Shown here piece by piece: positions 16,274-25,645 of a stretch of DNA of 64,000 nt. Position 1 is the stretch's first letter. Each line of letters starts with the position of its first letter. The stretch comes from JBCCCJ01 sp039029315. GTDB taxonomy: Bacteria; Bacteroidota; Bacteroidia; J057. The translations under genes were made by a program, and so were the position numbers. Location of the stretch: assembly GCA_039029315.1 (NCBI GenBank), contig JBCCGK010000033.1, positions 1 through 64,000 of the forward strand, written 5' to 3'. The notes beneath the pieces are model-generated. The model was not told the origin of the DNA and ran no database searches. It saw only the letters and a program-made list of their open reading frames with translations.

Positions 16274-18337
16274 TCAGACCAGTTCTCCACTCTCAGGAAG
16301 GGAAACATAAAAGGTACTTCCTTTGCCTTCTTCCCCTTCTACCCAAATTTCTCCTCCCAGTTGCGACACAATTTTTTTGCAAATAGAGAGACCCAATCCC
16401 GAACCAGAATACTTCTTCCGATCATGAAGTCGTGAAAACATCTCAAAGACCTTAGTTCGATACTTCTCTGGAATTCCAATGCCATTGTCCTTGATCGTAA
16501 TTCTGCTTCCCAGTTCTGTCTTCTGATGGTCAATATGTATAATTGGGGGATCAGATTCATTGTATTTGATGGCATTTTCAATCAGGTTTTTCAGAACCAG
16601 AAAGACCAGGGAAGCATTCGAATTTAGTTCCAGATCTCCTTCGTATACGATTTGGGTTTTTGTTTGAAAGATTTTCTGATTGAGGGCATCTTCTACTCTT
16701 CGAATGACAGATGACAATGGGAAAGATGTCAATTCTTTTGATTGCTTTTCGAGCATAGTAAACGTCTGGACATCATCAACAAGGGTATACATCTGTTTGG
16801 CATTGCGAACCACATATTCTGCAAATTCCTGCAACTCCTCATTCTCCCCATACTGGGTTTGAACTCTTTTTTCGATCAATTGAGTAAAACTGGTGATATT
16901 CCGGATAGGTTCTTTCAAATCGTGAGAGGTAATGAAGGCGAATCTGGCCAGATTGTCATTTGATTCCTGTAATTCCTGTGTTCGCCTATCTACTTCTTCC
17001 TCAAGAAGACGGTTGTTTTCTTTTTTCTGTTGATAGTTGTTGAACAAAATGAAGGCCAGCACCATGGACAGTATCAGAATGATTCCAGTACCAACGATGA
17101 TGATGTTTCGTTGTACAATGGCGATTTCATTTTTCCTTTGCTGATCCTTGAGAAGCTTGTTCTCAATTTCCTTCTTGGCTGATTGGTATCTGATTTCAAG
17201 ATTGCTGATGATCTTGAGTTTGTCCTTATTGAACAAGGTGTCGTGCAGGGCGTGGTGATTGACATAGACCTCGTAGGCTTTCTTATAATTGCCTAACTGC
17301 GCAAGGCATTGAGCTTCAATCCAGTAGAAGTCAGCCAAGAGGTATTGATTGGAGATGGAAATAGATTCGTTGGTTTGGACTTGTTGGCAAATCTTGATCG
17401 CTTCCTGATAATTTCCTTCTTCCAGGAGAAGATGAGCTTTTTCATTATAGGCTTTGTCAATAGATTCGATGAAATTCAGGGAATGGGTAAGTGCCAGTGC
17501 TGAGTCCAGATGGCTATGGGCGACAGAGAACTTGTTTTCCAATCTGGCAATTTGTCCCAAATGAATGAAGGCATTGGCTTTGCCATAAGGATCTCCTTCA
17601 GCAATATATCCCTGCATGGATTCCTCAAAGTATGTCTTCGCGATGTCAAGATTCCCTCTTTTTACTGCGATCTCCCCCAAATGAAAGTAACTGTTATAAA
17701 CAGTGGCCAGGTTCTTGATTTTTTTTCCCAATTCGATTGACTTTTCGAAATATGGAATGGCCTTTTCATACTCTTCCATTAACTGGAGGGTAGATCCCAT
17801 ATTGGACCAGCCTGTACACAGATTTTTTTCATCCCCATATTCTTCTGCCAGATCTACTCCTTTTTGGAAATTTTCGAAGGCCAATTCAAACGCTCCCATT
17901 TTGATAAACACCAATCCTAGATTGTTGATCGTTGCAGCGATGGTGATTGTATCTGTTAATTCTATGGCCCGCTCATGACTTTTTTCGAACATATCTATTG
18001 CGGCCTCATTATTTCCTTCCAGATAGTAGGTCAAGGCCGTATAATTCATGGCTACCGCTTCCTGCTTGTCATACCCAAGGCTATCTCCTTCATGCATGAC
18101 CTGATCAGCAACCGATCTTGCCCTGGATGGATTGACACGTAGATATTTCCAGCTGATTTCGCTGAGGGTGGTCAGACGAATAGAATCATTGCTTGCTTGA
18201 TGATAAGCATTCCACAGGCTATCCAAATCCTTGTTTTGAGAAAATGTATCAGGGGAAAAGTGAAAAAAGATATAGAGGAACAAAATTCCTGAAATATATG
18301 AGTGTGATACATTCCAAATAAGAGTAGGGTTTCCCAT
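16274..18337 (-). CDS. TPR-containing membrane sensor histidine kinase
   Basis: A predicted periplasmic TPR sensor with cytoplasmic kinase. An N-terminal hydrophobic segment (residues ~13-33) exports a region of about eight TPR-like repeats (NNLGLVFIKMGAFELAFENF; GEIAVKRGNLDIAKTYFEES; GNYQEAIKICQQ). A single membrane span near residues 405-430 (NIIIVGTGIILILSMVLAFI) is followed by a coiled coil and the HisKA helix with phospho-acceptor in ITSHDLKEPIRNI. The HATPase domain has N-box LIENAIKYNES, DNGIGIP and GSGLGLSICKK. No receiver domain is attached and no response regulator is adjacent. The start codon is 18 bp after the pseudouridine synthase stop, so the gene sits in an operon-like string. 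The ligand is unknown. Confidence 0.88.
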   Translation of the reverse strand: MGNPTLIWNVSHSYISGILFLYIFFHFSPDTFSQNKDLDSLWNAYHQASNDSIRLTTLSEISWKYLRVNPSRARSVADQVMHEGDSLGYDKQEAVAMNYTALTYYLEGNNEAAIDMFEKSHERAIELTDTITIAATINNLGLVFIKMGAFELAFENFQKGVDLAEEYGDEKNLCTGWSNMGSTLQLMEEYEKAIPYFEKSIELGKKIKNLATVYNSYFHLGEIAVKRGNLDIAKTYFEESMQGYIAEGDPYGKANAFIHLGQIARLENKFSVAHSHLDSALALTHSLNFIESIDKAYNEKAHLLLEEGNYQEAIKICQQVQTNESISISNQYLLADFYWIEAQCLAQLGNYKKAYEVYVNHHALHDTLFNKDKLKIISNLEIRYQSAKKEIENKLLKDQQRKNEIAIVQRNIIIVGTGIILILSMVLAFILFNNYQQKKENNRLLEEEVDRRTQELQESNDNLARFAFITSHDLKEPIRNITSFTQLIEKRVQTQYGENEELQEFAEYVVRNAKQMYTLVDDVQTFTMLEKQSKELTSFPLSSVIRRVEDALNQKIFQTKTQIVYEGDLELNSNASLVFLVLKNLIENAIKYNESDPPIIHIDHQKTELGSRITIKDNGIGIPEKYRTKVFEMFSRLHDRKKYSGSGLGLSICKKIVSQLGGEIWVEGEEGKGSTFYVSLPESGELV

Positions 18338-18354
18338 ATAATTTGTGCTGCTGA

Positions 18355-18918
18355 TTAGAAAGTTAGTGGCTTGTTGTGGCGAACTACCTCTCCTACCTGC
18401 ATGTGTTGGAGGGTGTAGCTACCTATACGCCATCTGACCAGCCGTAGTGTTGGATATCCAACCTTGGCGGTCATTTTTCGGACTTGTCTATTTTTTCCTT
18501 CTTTCAGAACGATGGAGAGCCAGGATGTTGGAATTTGTTTTCGAAAGCGGATTGGCGGATTCCGTTCTGGAAGTATAGGGTCTTGCAAGATGGGTTGTAC
18601 TGTCGCAGGCTGGGTATGGTAGGGTTTTTTTCTGACCGTAATTCTCACCCCTTCCCGCAACGCTTGGATCGCCTCCTGATTGGGAATTCCTTCCACTTGA
18701 ACCCAATATTCTTTTTCTACCTTTCCACCCAGGATGCGCTGGTTTTGTCCTTTTTCATCAGACAAAATCAGAAGCCCTTCGCTGTTTTCATCCAGGCGAC
18801 CTATTGGATATACATGAGGAGGAAACGGGTACACATCTTTTAAGGTACGTTTTTTTTTGGTGGAATCCGTAAACTGACTCAAGACGCCATATGGTTTGTA
18901 TAGTAGATAACTAGGCAA
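18355..18918 (-). CDS. rluE: RsuA/RluE-family rRNA pseudouridine synthase
   Basis: Isomerises a uridine in rRNA to pseudouridine. The 187-residue protein lacks an S4 domain, as RluE-type members do, and begins MPSYLLYKPYGVLSQF. The catalytic motif is GRLDENSEGLLIL with the nucleophile at D43. Further family landmarks are KEYWVQVEG and the C-terminal EGKNRQVRKMTAKVGYPTLR. E. coli RluE modifies U2457 of 23S rRNA; the same target here is inferred. It lies between two sensor kinase genes with 11 bp and 17 bp gaps, so it is probably co-transcribed with them. This is a common kind of housekeeping bystander and does not imply a signalling link. Confidence 0.88.
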   Translation of the reverse strand: MPSYLLYKPYGVLSQFTDSTKKKRTLKDVYPFPPHVYPIGRLDENSEGLLILSDEKGQNQRILGGKVEKEYWVQVEGIPNQEAIQALREGVRITVRKKPYHTQPATVQPILQDPILPERNPPIRFRKQIPTSWLSIVLKEGKNRQVRKMTAKVGYPTLRLVRWRIGSYTLQHMQVGEVVRHNKPLTF

Positions 18919-18930
18919 GGGGCAAAAAGG

Positions 18931-21891
18931 TTATTTATGTTGCATGAGTTCTATTCCAGTCCATCCATTCGAGACGCCTTGTTGGAGATATGAATCAGAG
19001 CGCCTCAAATAATGTTGGGCCGCCAGGTCCTCTGGATGAATCTGAAGGACTTCCTGGAAGCTTTGTCTGGCAGATTCAAAATCCTGCTCAAAATACTGCC
19101 GAATTCCCATTTCGAACAACTCAAGAGAGGATTGTTTTTTTTGAATGATCTCTAGGGGGTCTCCATCAAAGAAATCATATACCCCAATGGTAGACATACG
19201 GCCTTTTAATTGGACCTTTCCGAGAAAACGATACAAATATCTTGTTGGATCAGTGATTCCTGCCAGAGTAGCTTCACTGACGATCACACTCGCTCCATAG
19301 AATTTGGTCAAACCTTCCATGCGTGAAGCTGTATTGACTGAATCAGCTACCACAGTCGCATCCATTCGTTTGTCATCTCCAATGACTCCCATGATCAGTG
19401 GACCTGTATGTGTGCCGATCCCTACCCGAATGGGAATCCGGTTTTTGGTCGCTCGGACCCGGTTATATTCAGCAATTTGTTTTTGCATCTCGATGGAAGC
19501 AATGACCACATCTTCTGGTTTGTCCAAAAACAAGGCCATGATGCCATCCCCCAAAAACTGGCTCACAAACCCATTGTTTTGATTGATGATTGGACCAACC
19601 CGTCCCAGATAGGCATTGAGAAAACGAAAGGTGTCACGTGGACTCATGCTTTCTGCCAAAGTGGTGTAGGATCGAATGTCTGAGAACTGAACCGTCACTT
19701 CTCGTTCTACCTGATCACCTAGTTGAACATCCAGAATGGATTCATGACCGAGATTTCGCAAAAACTCCTGGGGAACAAACCGACCAGAGGCAGAATTGAT
19801 ATGGAACAACTGCAAATGTGTTTTGACTCTGGCAAGAAACTCTGCTTTCGAGAAAGGTTTGGCCAAATAGTCATTCGCTCCATAGGAGAGTCCTTCCACC
19901 AGGTCTGATACCTGATTCTTGGCCGTGATCATGATGATCGGAAGCTCAGATGGCAGATATTGTTCTCTGATCTGTTGGCAAACTTCGTATCCAGACATGC
20001 CCGGCATCATAATATCCAGCAAGACCAAATCAAATTTTTCTTCAGTCTGAATCGCCTTCAGGGCCTCAAGACCGTCCATAGCCGAGACGAGGGTATAATT
20101 TTCTGTAGACAGATGATTTTTTAATACTTGTTGATTAATGGGCTCGTCATCGATCACCAATATCCTGAGAGACTGATCCTGGGATCTTCCACTCCCATAT
20201 GTTTGTCCATTAGCAGGAGGATGTCCGTTGCTGGTAGAAGAGGTAAGCGGAGATAGGAGTGGGTGGGAAGGCAATGCTTGAGGTGCGATTGTCACCCTGC
20301 TGGATGCCTGCTCTGTAGAGATCGGCAGCCGAATATGGAAGCTTGACCCTTCTCCTTCTTCTGATTCAACCCAGATGCTTCCGCCATGTAATTCTACCAA
20401 ATTATGTGAAATGGAGAGCCCTAAGCCTGTTCCTGAATACTGGCGCGAAATGGAACCATCTGCCTGGGTAAAGGCCTGGAAGATGCTGTCCTGTTTGTCA
20501 AGTGGAATGCCAATGCCAGTATCTTGTACCAGAATTTCTATCTGCTTGTTTTTTTGCGCAGCTGAGATACGAACACTGCCCGATTGGGTAAATTTAATCC
20601 CGTTGCCGATCAGGTTGTGCATGATTTGCTGCAATCGGTTCTCATCCGCATGAATCGGAGGCAGATCTTTGGGAATATCATTGATCAACTCAATCTCTTT
20701 GCCCTGGGTTAAGGGGCGGTTGATGTGGAGCACAACCGAGATCAGTGCATGGAGATCAACCGCTTTGGGATGAAGAACGATCTCTGTGTTGTTCAGTTGT
20801 GAATAATCCAGAATGTCATTGACCAAATTGCTCAGGCGTTTTCCTGAAGAAATAATCATGGACAAGTTTTCCCGCATCTTTTCAGGGGAAAAATGCTCAC
20901 TTCCATCATAAAGGGACTCTGCGATTCCGATAATTCCGTTCAGAGGGGTTCGCAATTCATGAGAGGTATTGGCCAAAAATTGATCCTTGATTTTGTCTAT
21001 TTTCTCCAACTGATCTGCTTTTTGTTTTTCGTGGGCCAAACGCTTTTTGCCCTTTACCAGCTTGGATCGCTGCCAAAAACTGAATCCCAGGAGGAGGCAA
21101 GCCAGACCAATTCCTCCGAAAAGAGATAGCAACATATTTCGATTGGCGAGTTGTTCTCTCAAGGCCATTTCATTCATAGCAACCTCCTGCTCAAACAAAG
21201 CAGCTTCTGCTTCCAATTGGGCGATTTCTGCTTCTTTTCTCAGAGCTGTCTCTTCCTGAAGTTGGAGGGTCTGCAAGATGGAATCTTTCTCCTGTTGGAC
21301 CTGTGCTGTGGCTTTCAGACCTGCATCGTATTTTCGCTCCATTACATCCAACTGCCGCATTTGCTCGTTGGCCTCAGTATGGAGCTGTTGGGCTTCAATC
21401 TGCAAGAGGCTGTCCTTGAGATGGGTCCATAGTCGATGATAGACCAATGCTTTCTTATTTCTTCGCTGTTGCTGGTACATTTTTGTGATCAATTCATAGG
21501 CCTGCATCAGAACTGTGTGATCTTCATTGGCTTTCAGGAAGGGAAGGCTTTCGAGAAAATGTTTTTGGGCCTGTCTGGTTCTGTTTTGTGAAAAATGAAT
21601 CCAACCGATCTGAAACAGACTGTTTCCTTGTCCAATAGAGTCATTGAGTTGGCGAGCCAACTCCAGGGCAGTCCTGGACCATTCGAGTGATTGGTCAGGA
21701 GCTTCGCTTTCCATCAGTTTTGCCAGGTCCAGTGAGAGGCTGACCTTTTTTGGGGAGCTTTCAGATGCTTGTACAGCTTGTTCCAGACTGTCTATTCTGG
21801 ATTGTTGGGCTGTAGACGAAAGGCAACAGGCGACATGAAAAAGAAAGAAAAGCAAACAATGAGTGAGGATGGATGAATATGTTTGCTGCAT
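18931..21891 (-). CDS. Hybrid TPR histidine kinase - receiver - adenylate/guanylate cyclase
   Basis: A single polypeptide combining three signalling outputs. From the ATG at 21891 (preferred over 21969 because it starts the signal peptide MQQTYSSILTHCLLFFLF) come a TPR-like region, a long coiled coil and a membrane span (NMLLSLFGGIGLACLLLGFS). Then follow HisKA (ANTSHELRTPLNGIIGIAE), HATPase (DTGIGIP; GTGLGLSISHN), a receiver with ILVIDDE, LVLLDIMMPG and the K of LAKPFS, and a class III nucleotide cyclase domain. The cyclase has metal aspartates in TVQFSDIRSYT and FLGDGIMALF, and ends with NTASRMEGL. A short TPR-like tail closes the protein. Whether the product is cAMP or cGMP, and whether the cyclase is active, is not decided. 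The rluE start is 12 bp downstream of its stop. Confidence 0.88.
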   Translation of the reverse strand: MQQTYSSILTHCLLFFLFHVACCLSSTAQQSRIDSLEQAVQASESSPKKVSLSLDLAKLMESEAPDQSLEWSRTALELARQLNDSIGQGNSLFQIGWIHFSQNRTRQAQKHFLESLPFLKANEDHTVLMQAYELITKMYQQQRRNKKALVYHRLWTHLKDSLLQIEAQQLHTEANEQMRQLDVMERKYDAGLKATAQVQQEKDSILQTLQLQEETALRKEAEIAQLEAEAALFEQEVAMNEMALREQLANRNMLLSLFGGIGLACLLLGFSFWQRSKLVKGKKRLAHEKQKADQLEKIDKIKDQFLANTSHELRTPLNGIIGIAESLYDGSEHFSPEKMRENLSMIISSGKRLSNLVNDILDYSQLNNTEIVLHPKAVDLHALISVVLHINRPLTQGKEIELINDIPKDLPPIHADENRLQQIMHNLIGNGIKFTQSGSVRISAAQKNKQIEILVQDTGIGIPLDKQDSIFQAFTQADGSISRQYSGTGLGLSISHNLVELHGGSIWVESEEGEGSSFHIRLPISTEQASSRVTIAPQALPSHPLLSPLTSSTSNGHPPANGQTYGSGRSQDQSLRILVIDDEPINQQVLKNHLSTENYTLVSAMDGLEALKAIQTEEKFDLVLLDIMMPGMSGYEVCQQIREQYLPSELPIIMITAKNQVSDLVEGLSYGANDYLAKPFSKAEFLARVKTHLQLFHINSASGRFVPQEFLRNLGHESILDVQLGDQVEREVTVQFSDIRSYTTLAESMSPRDTFRFLNAYLGRVGPIINQNNGFVSQFLGDGIMALFLDKPEDVVIASIEMQKQIAEYNRVRATKNRIPIRVGIGTHTGPLIMGVIGDDKRMDATVVADSVNTASRMEGLTKFYGASVIVSEATLAGITDPTRYLYRFLGKVQLKGRMSTIGVYDFFDGDPLEIIQKKQSSLELFEMGIRQYFEQDFESARQSFQEVLQIHPEDLAAQHYLRRSDSYLQQGVSNGWTGIELMQHK

Positions 21892-21953
21892 TCGATAAGC
21901 AATAATTAGCCAGAAAGAAAAGACTACCAAGGGGTTGTTGAACAAATCTCTTT

Positions 21954-21961
21954 CAAAGATA
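21954..21961 (-). promoter_or_regulatory. -7 box upstream of the hybrid kinase-cyclase gene
   Basis: On the minus strand the site reads TATCTTTG, identical to the box before carB. It lies about 63 nt before the ATG at 21891. No good -33 TTTG is found at 19 bp, so the call is moderate. Confidence 0.42.
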
Positions 21962-22110
21962 GTATGCAAATTCCATGCTATGATTGAGGAAAGGATGAGA
22001 GGTCAGAAAAGGGAACTCAGAGGTAAGAATTAGATCATTTGTGAAATAAAAGGAAGCAGCTTTGTCTGAAACTAAGGGAAACTATAGAGATTCAAGGACT
22101 CCGACAGAAG

Positions 22111-22149
22111 GAAAACAACAGGGCAATCCTATGAAGATCGCCCTGTTGT
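22111..22149 (-). terminator. Intrinsic terminator of the Rieske-TPP enzyme gene
   Basis: On the minus strand ACAACAGGGC pairs with GCCCTGTTGT over a 15-nt loop (arms 22140-22149 and 22115-22124), followed by TTTCCTT. It lies 31 bp beyond the stop codon at 22180. Confidence 0.8.
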
Positions 22150-22179
22150 CCAACTGCAAAAACAGTCCCTTGGTCGTCC

Positions 22180-24123
22180 TTAAATCAGGCTGACATCAGA
22201 CATGACTTCGAGCAGACCTGGCCCGTCATGGGCGAATAATTGTTGCATGGCAGCATCGAGTTCTGCTGGTTGACTCACCCTGATTCCGAGTCCTCCGCAT
22301 GAAGTGGCAAATTCTGCAAAATTGGGATTGTGGAGACTGGTTTGCCAGACAGAAAATTCTCCTGCTCGCTGTTCTTTGGAGATTTTGCCCAATTCAGAAT
22401 TGTTAATCAGAATGACCTTGACAGGCATATTGTACTTGACAAGCGTGGTGAATTCTGTCATGTACTGACCGAAGCCTCCATCTCCAGCCACCGCAACGAC
22501 TGGCCGTTGATCCCCCACTGCTGCCCATGCACCCATAGATGCTGGCAGGGCAAAACCAATAGACCCCAAATAGCCAGACATGAGGAAGTTGTTTTGTTTG
22601 CTCTCATAGTACCGACCGAAGGAATAGGCATTGTTCCCAACATCGACACACATGACTGCCGTTTCGGGGGCATGTCGATTCATGGCATCAAAGACATGAA
22701 TGGCACCAACTCCTTCCTCTTTGTATTCGGTGAGCCGGCGTCTTTTTTCGGTTCGCCAGATCTCCCATCTATTGGCAATTTCTTCCGTCTGATCAATGGT
22801 TTGAATTTGTCCAGCCAGACCGTCTTTGAATTGCTTCACGACTACCGATATTTCTCCCCATAGCTGCGCATCTACCTTATGAAATTTTGCCAAAGCCAGA
22901 GGATCAAAATCTACCTGGATGGTTGGCTTTTTACTTGTAATGCCTGTATGTTTGGAAAAAGAAGCACCGAATACCAGAATCAGATCACACTCATTCATGA
23001 ACCAGGAGGCAATAGGAGTTCCACTCCGTCCCAAGACCCCTCCGGCCAAGGGGTGAGCGTCTGAGATTTGGCCTTTTCCTTTGAAGGTGGTGACGACTGG
23101 ACAATGGAGGCTTTCTGCCAGATCGATAATGGCAGGCATATTGAATCTGGCCCCATGCCCAGCGACGATTAGGGGGCGTTTGCTCTTTTTGAGGAATCCA
23201 AGCGCCTTGTCCAGACTCTCCGTAGGGGGAGCGATCTGGAGAGCTGTGATCCGGTTGCGAGGCGTTTGTGCCCGTTGCCCTTTGGCAGACATCACCTGGA
23301 CTTCGTCCGGAAAGGTCAGATGGGCCACATCTCTTTTCAGGATGGCATGTTTGATGGCGAGACTCATCAGTTCGGCGTATTTGCTGCTATGCTGGACGCG
23401 GTGATTGAATTCCGCCACCGAATGAAAGGCAGATACCAGGTCCAGTTCCTGAAAGTTCCCGGTTCCAACAACTTGTGTGGCGACTTGCCCTGTCAGGGCC
23501 AGGATGGGGGCCCGGTCTACTTTGGCATCCCATAAGCCTGTGTACAAATTGGTCGCTCCGGGACCAGCAATGGCGAAACAGGCTGCTGGTCTTCCTGTCA
23601 GTTTTCCATAGGCCGAAGCTGCAAAGGAAGCTGCGCCTTCATGCCTGATTCCGAAGAATCTTAATTTTCCTTTCTCTTCCTGTCGCCTCAAGGCATCTGC
23701 CAAACCGAGATTGGAATGTCCTACCATCCCAAATACGGTATCAATTCCCCAGGCTACCATTGTTGCTGCCATGATGTCCGAAACCGTTTTTTCGTGCGAG
23801 ACTTCCTGTTCCAGACCCACATAGACACTGTTGTCTTCTATTTTTACCTCATAGGTTGGAACACCATCGTCATGACCGCCAGGTGCTTTTCCCGTACATG
23901 GATGAAAATCCCATCCATGCCAGGGACATCTCAATAGGCCGTTTTCAATACTTCCTTCTCCCAATGGCCCTCCCTGATGTGGGCACTTATTGTCGAGGGC
24001 ACTGATTGTACCATCAACATGGGTCAGACAAATATCGTGATGACCAGCCGTTACAGTCATGACTCTTCCTTCCTGGAGGAAGGAGGCATCTTCCAGTACT
24101 TTATGCCAAACAATGTTGTTCAT
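22180..24123 (-). CDS. Rieske [2Fe-2S] domain fused to a thiamine-diphosphate enzyme (pyruvate oxidase/acetolactate synthase-like)
   Basis: A fusion of an N-terminal Rieske ferredoxin and a full-length ThDP enzyme. With the start at ATG 24123 (MNNIVWHKVLEDASFL), cluster ligands are C47, H49, C66 and H69 in CPHQGG and CPWHGWDFHP. Residues ~115-647 are a ThDP enzyme: N-terminal Pyr domain with the catalytic glutamate in IRHEGAASFAASAYGK, a central domain (LIVAGHGARFN), and a PP domain with AGDGGFGQ...ILINN, the GDG-NN cofactor motif. The overall order resembles PoxB/acetolactate synthase or oxalyl-CoA-type decarboxylases. Electrons from 2-oxo acid oxidation could pass to the Rieske cluster, but substrate and acceptor are unknown. 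It is transcribed alone, with its own terminator. Confidence 0.87.
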   Translation of the reverse strand: MNNIVWHKVLEDASFLQEGRVMTVTAGHHDICLTHVDGTISALDNKCPHQGGPLGEGSIENGLLRCPWHGWDFHPCTGKAPGGHDDGVPTYEVKIEDNSVYVGLEQEVSHEKTVSDIMAATMVAWGIDTVFGMVGHSNLGLADALRRQEEKGKLRFFGIRHEGAASFAASAYGKLTGRPAACFAIAGPGATNLYTGLWDAKVDRAPILALTGQVATQVVGTGNFQELDLVSAFHSVAEFNHRVQHSSKYAELMSLAIKHAILKRDVAHLTFPDEVQVMSAKGQRAQTPRNRITALQIAPPTESLDKALGFLKKSKRPLIVAGHGARFNMPAIIDLAESLHCPVVTTFKGKGQISDAHPLAGGVLGRSGTPIASWFMNECDLILVFGASFSKHTGITSKKPTIQVDFDPLALAKFHKVDAQLWGEISVVVKQFKDGLAGQIQTIDQTEEIANRWEIWRTEKRRRLTEYKEEGVGAIHVFDAMNRHAPETAVMCVDVGNNAYSFGRYYESKQNNFLMSGYLGSIGFALPASMGAWAAVGDQRPVVAVAGDGGFGQYMTEFTTLVKYNMPVKVILINNSELGKISKEQRAGEFSVWQTSLHNPNFAEFATSCGGLGIRVSQPAELDAAMQQLFAHDGPGLLEVMSDVSLI

Positions 24124-24327
24124 AGCGAATAGATCAATATGGTGGTTGAATAATGGAGCTGAGGAAGCATGAAGGTGCAAAATTCTTTGCTCATGTCCTC
24201 CTGATTATTTTTTGGTGATTTTATTCGTCAAATTTTCTGGGTGTTCGTAGCAATTATTTTTATCTATCAAAAACGCCCTGTACATTTACTATAGCTGATA
24301 CCCAAACACACTAACTATTTTAACTCA

Positions 24328-25536
24328 ATGATCATATTATTGGACTCAGCACTTGAATTTCTTCAAAATAAAGAAATCAGCAGTGCCTTGATTGCCACAC
24401 TGACGACAATTGTGGTTCTTTTTGGTAAAGAATTCATGGATAATCGCCGTGCCAAAAAACAGGAACAAAAAGAACAATTTGACACCTTCAAAATTTATGG
24501 AAGCCCATTACTCCTGGCTGCCGAGTCATTGATATTCCGCTTAAAAGAAATCTTCGACCATGGCTCAACTTTCTTGCATGAGGATGGATTCCAAATTGAG
24601 TATTATCGCTATCGCTACATAAGCACCTTATATCGATTGTGTGCTGTGCTTGGGTGGTTAGCCATCTTCAAGAGAGAATTGGTCAATTTGGATCTGAAAG
24701 GGAAAAAAGCGAATGAAGAGATCGATAAAGCAATAGATGCCTTTGAGGGAGCTTTGGCCTCTAACAACATTGGTCAGGATTCACTGCTTCAGTATCTCGC
24801 AAAAAAATGGAAGGTCAATTTGGATAAGCTGACTGCAAAAGAGAGACGAGAAGTAGAGCAACAAATTGAATTTTCTATCAACGCTCATCTGGCGAAAGTG
24901 GAGAACAAAGAAGAGGGAGAAAAAACTGAAATCACAGAATGGATCAAAAAATTAAAAAAACAAAAAGAAAATATTTCCTTAGAGTTAGACCCAAGGCGGC
25001 CATTGCCTGTTGGCCTTCAAATGGAAATTCTGAGAATTGCCGCCTCCGTGATCACTGAAAAAATGAATACTGAAAGCATCCCGGAAGAACGATTAGAGGC
25101 CCACCGATCCAAATGTATTCTTTGTTTGTCCCGGAAGGTATCCTGGATCTATCGTGACTGGCAAAAGGCCATTGGCAACCTGATGTATGATCATGCTGGA
25201 AACGAATACGCTGAAGGACGATTTCACATCATGAGCTTTCGGAAATTCGAGGAAGAGTATCTGGCTTACAAAGATAAGCCTGAAGATCATCGATGGTTAA
25301 GAAGGGTAGATCGTTTGCTTGTCAATCTGGATGTATTGAGAGATGATAAAGTGGATGCCAGAATCCAACAGCTCAAAAATGTCTTGAGTGGTAGTATTCA
25401 ATTGTTTGTTGCTATCCAAGATAGGGGGATTGGAACGGCCATTATTTCCAATAAAAAACTGGATGAGTTAAAGAAATTTGACAAAACAAATAATGAGTCC
25501 TGGTATACCAGTCAGAAGAAAGAGAGCATAAGCTAA
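24328..25536 (+). CDS. Hypothetical protein with N-terminal membrane anchor
   Basis: A 402-residue protein not recognised. Residues ~16-34 (SSALIATLTTIVVLFGKEF) form one membrane helix followed by a basic segment (DNRRAKKQEQKEQFD), so the remainder is probably cytoplasmic. That part is helical and highly charged, with a Lys/Glu-rich coiled-coil-like stretch (~190-225) and an aromatic segment near residue 270. It is weakly reminiscent of membrane-attached proteins found singly in many bacteria, with no catalytic motif. It is divergent from the Rieske-TPP gene (~204 bp between starts) and shares a terminator-like hairpin with the convergent M43 protease gene. Confidence 0.75.
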   Translation: MIILLDSALEFLQNKEISSALIATLTTIVVLFGKEFMDNRRAKKQEQKEQFDTFKIYGSPLLLAAESLIFRLKEIFDHGSTFLHEDGFQIEYYRYRYISTLYRLCAVLGWLAIFKRELVNLDLKGKKANEEIDKAIDAFEGALASNNIGQDSLLQYLAKKWKVNLDKLTAKERREVEQQIEFSINAHLAKVENKEEGEKTEITEWIKKLKKQKENISLELDPRRPLPVGLQMEILRIAASVITEKMNTESIPEERLEAHRSKCILCLSRKVSWIYRDWQKAIGNLMYDHAGNEYAEGRFHIMSFRKFEEEYLAYKDKPEDHRWLRRVDRLLVNLDVLRDDKVDARIQQLKNVLSGSIQLFVAIQDRGIGTAIISNKKLDELKKFDKTNNESWYTSQKKESIS

Positions 25537-25583
25537 GTCGACTGTATGTCTATGATCCCGGACACAAAAGGGGAGAAACGAAT

Positions 25584-25620
25584 ATTCCTCTGGATCGATT
25601 GGTAAGTGATCCAGAGGAAT
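25584..25620. terminator. Bidirectional terminator-like hairpin between convergent genes
   Basis: ATTCCTCTGGATC (25584-25596) and GATCCAGAGGAAT (25608-25620) form a perfect 13-bp stem with an 11-nt loop, midway between the stops at 25536 and 25646. The T-runs on both sides are weak (CTATTTG on plus, ATTCGTTTCT on minus). Confidence 0.7.
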
Positions 25621-25645
25621 AGGCTATTTGATAGTGGCAATTCAC

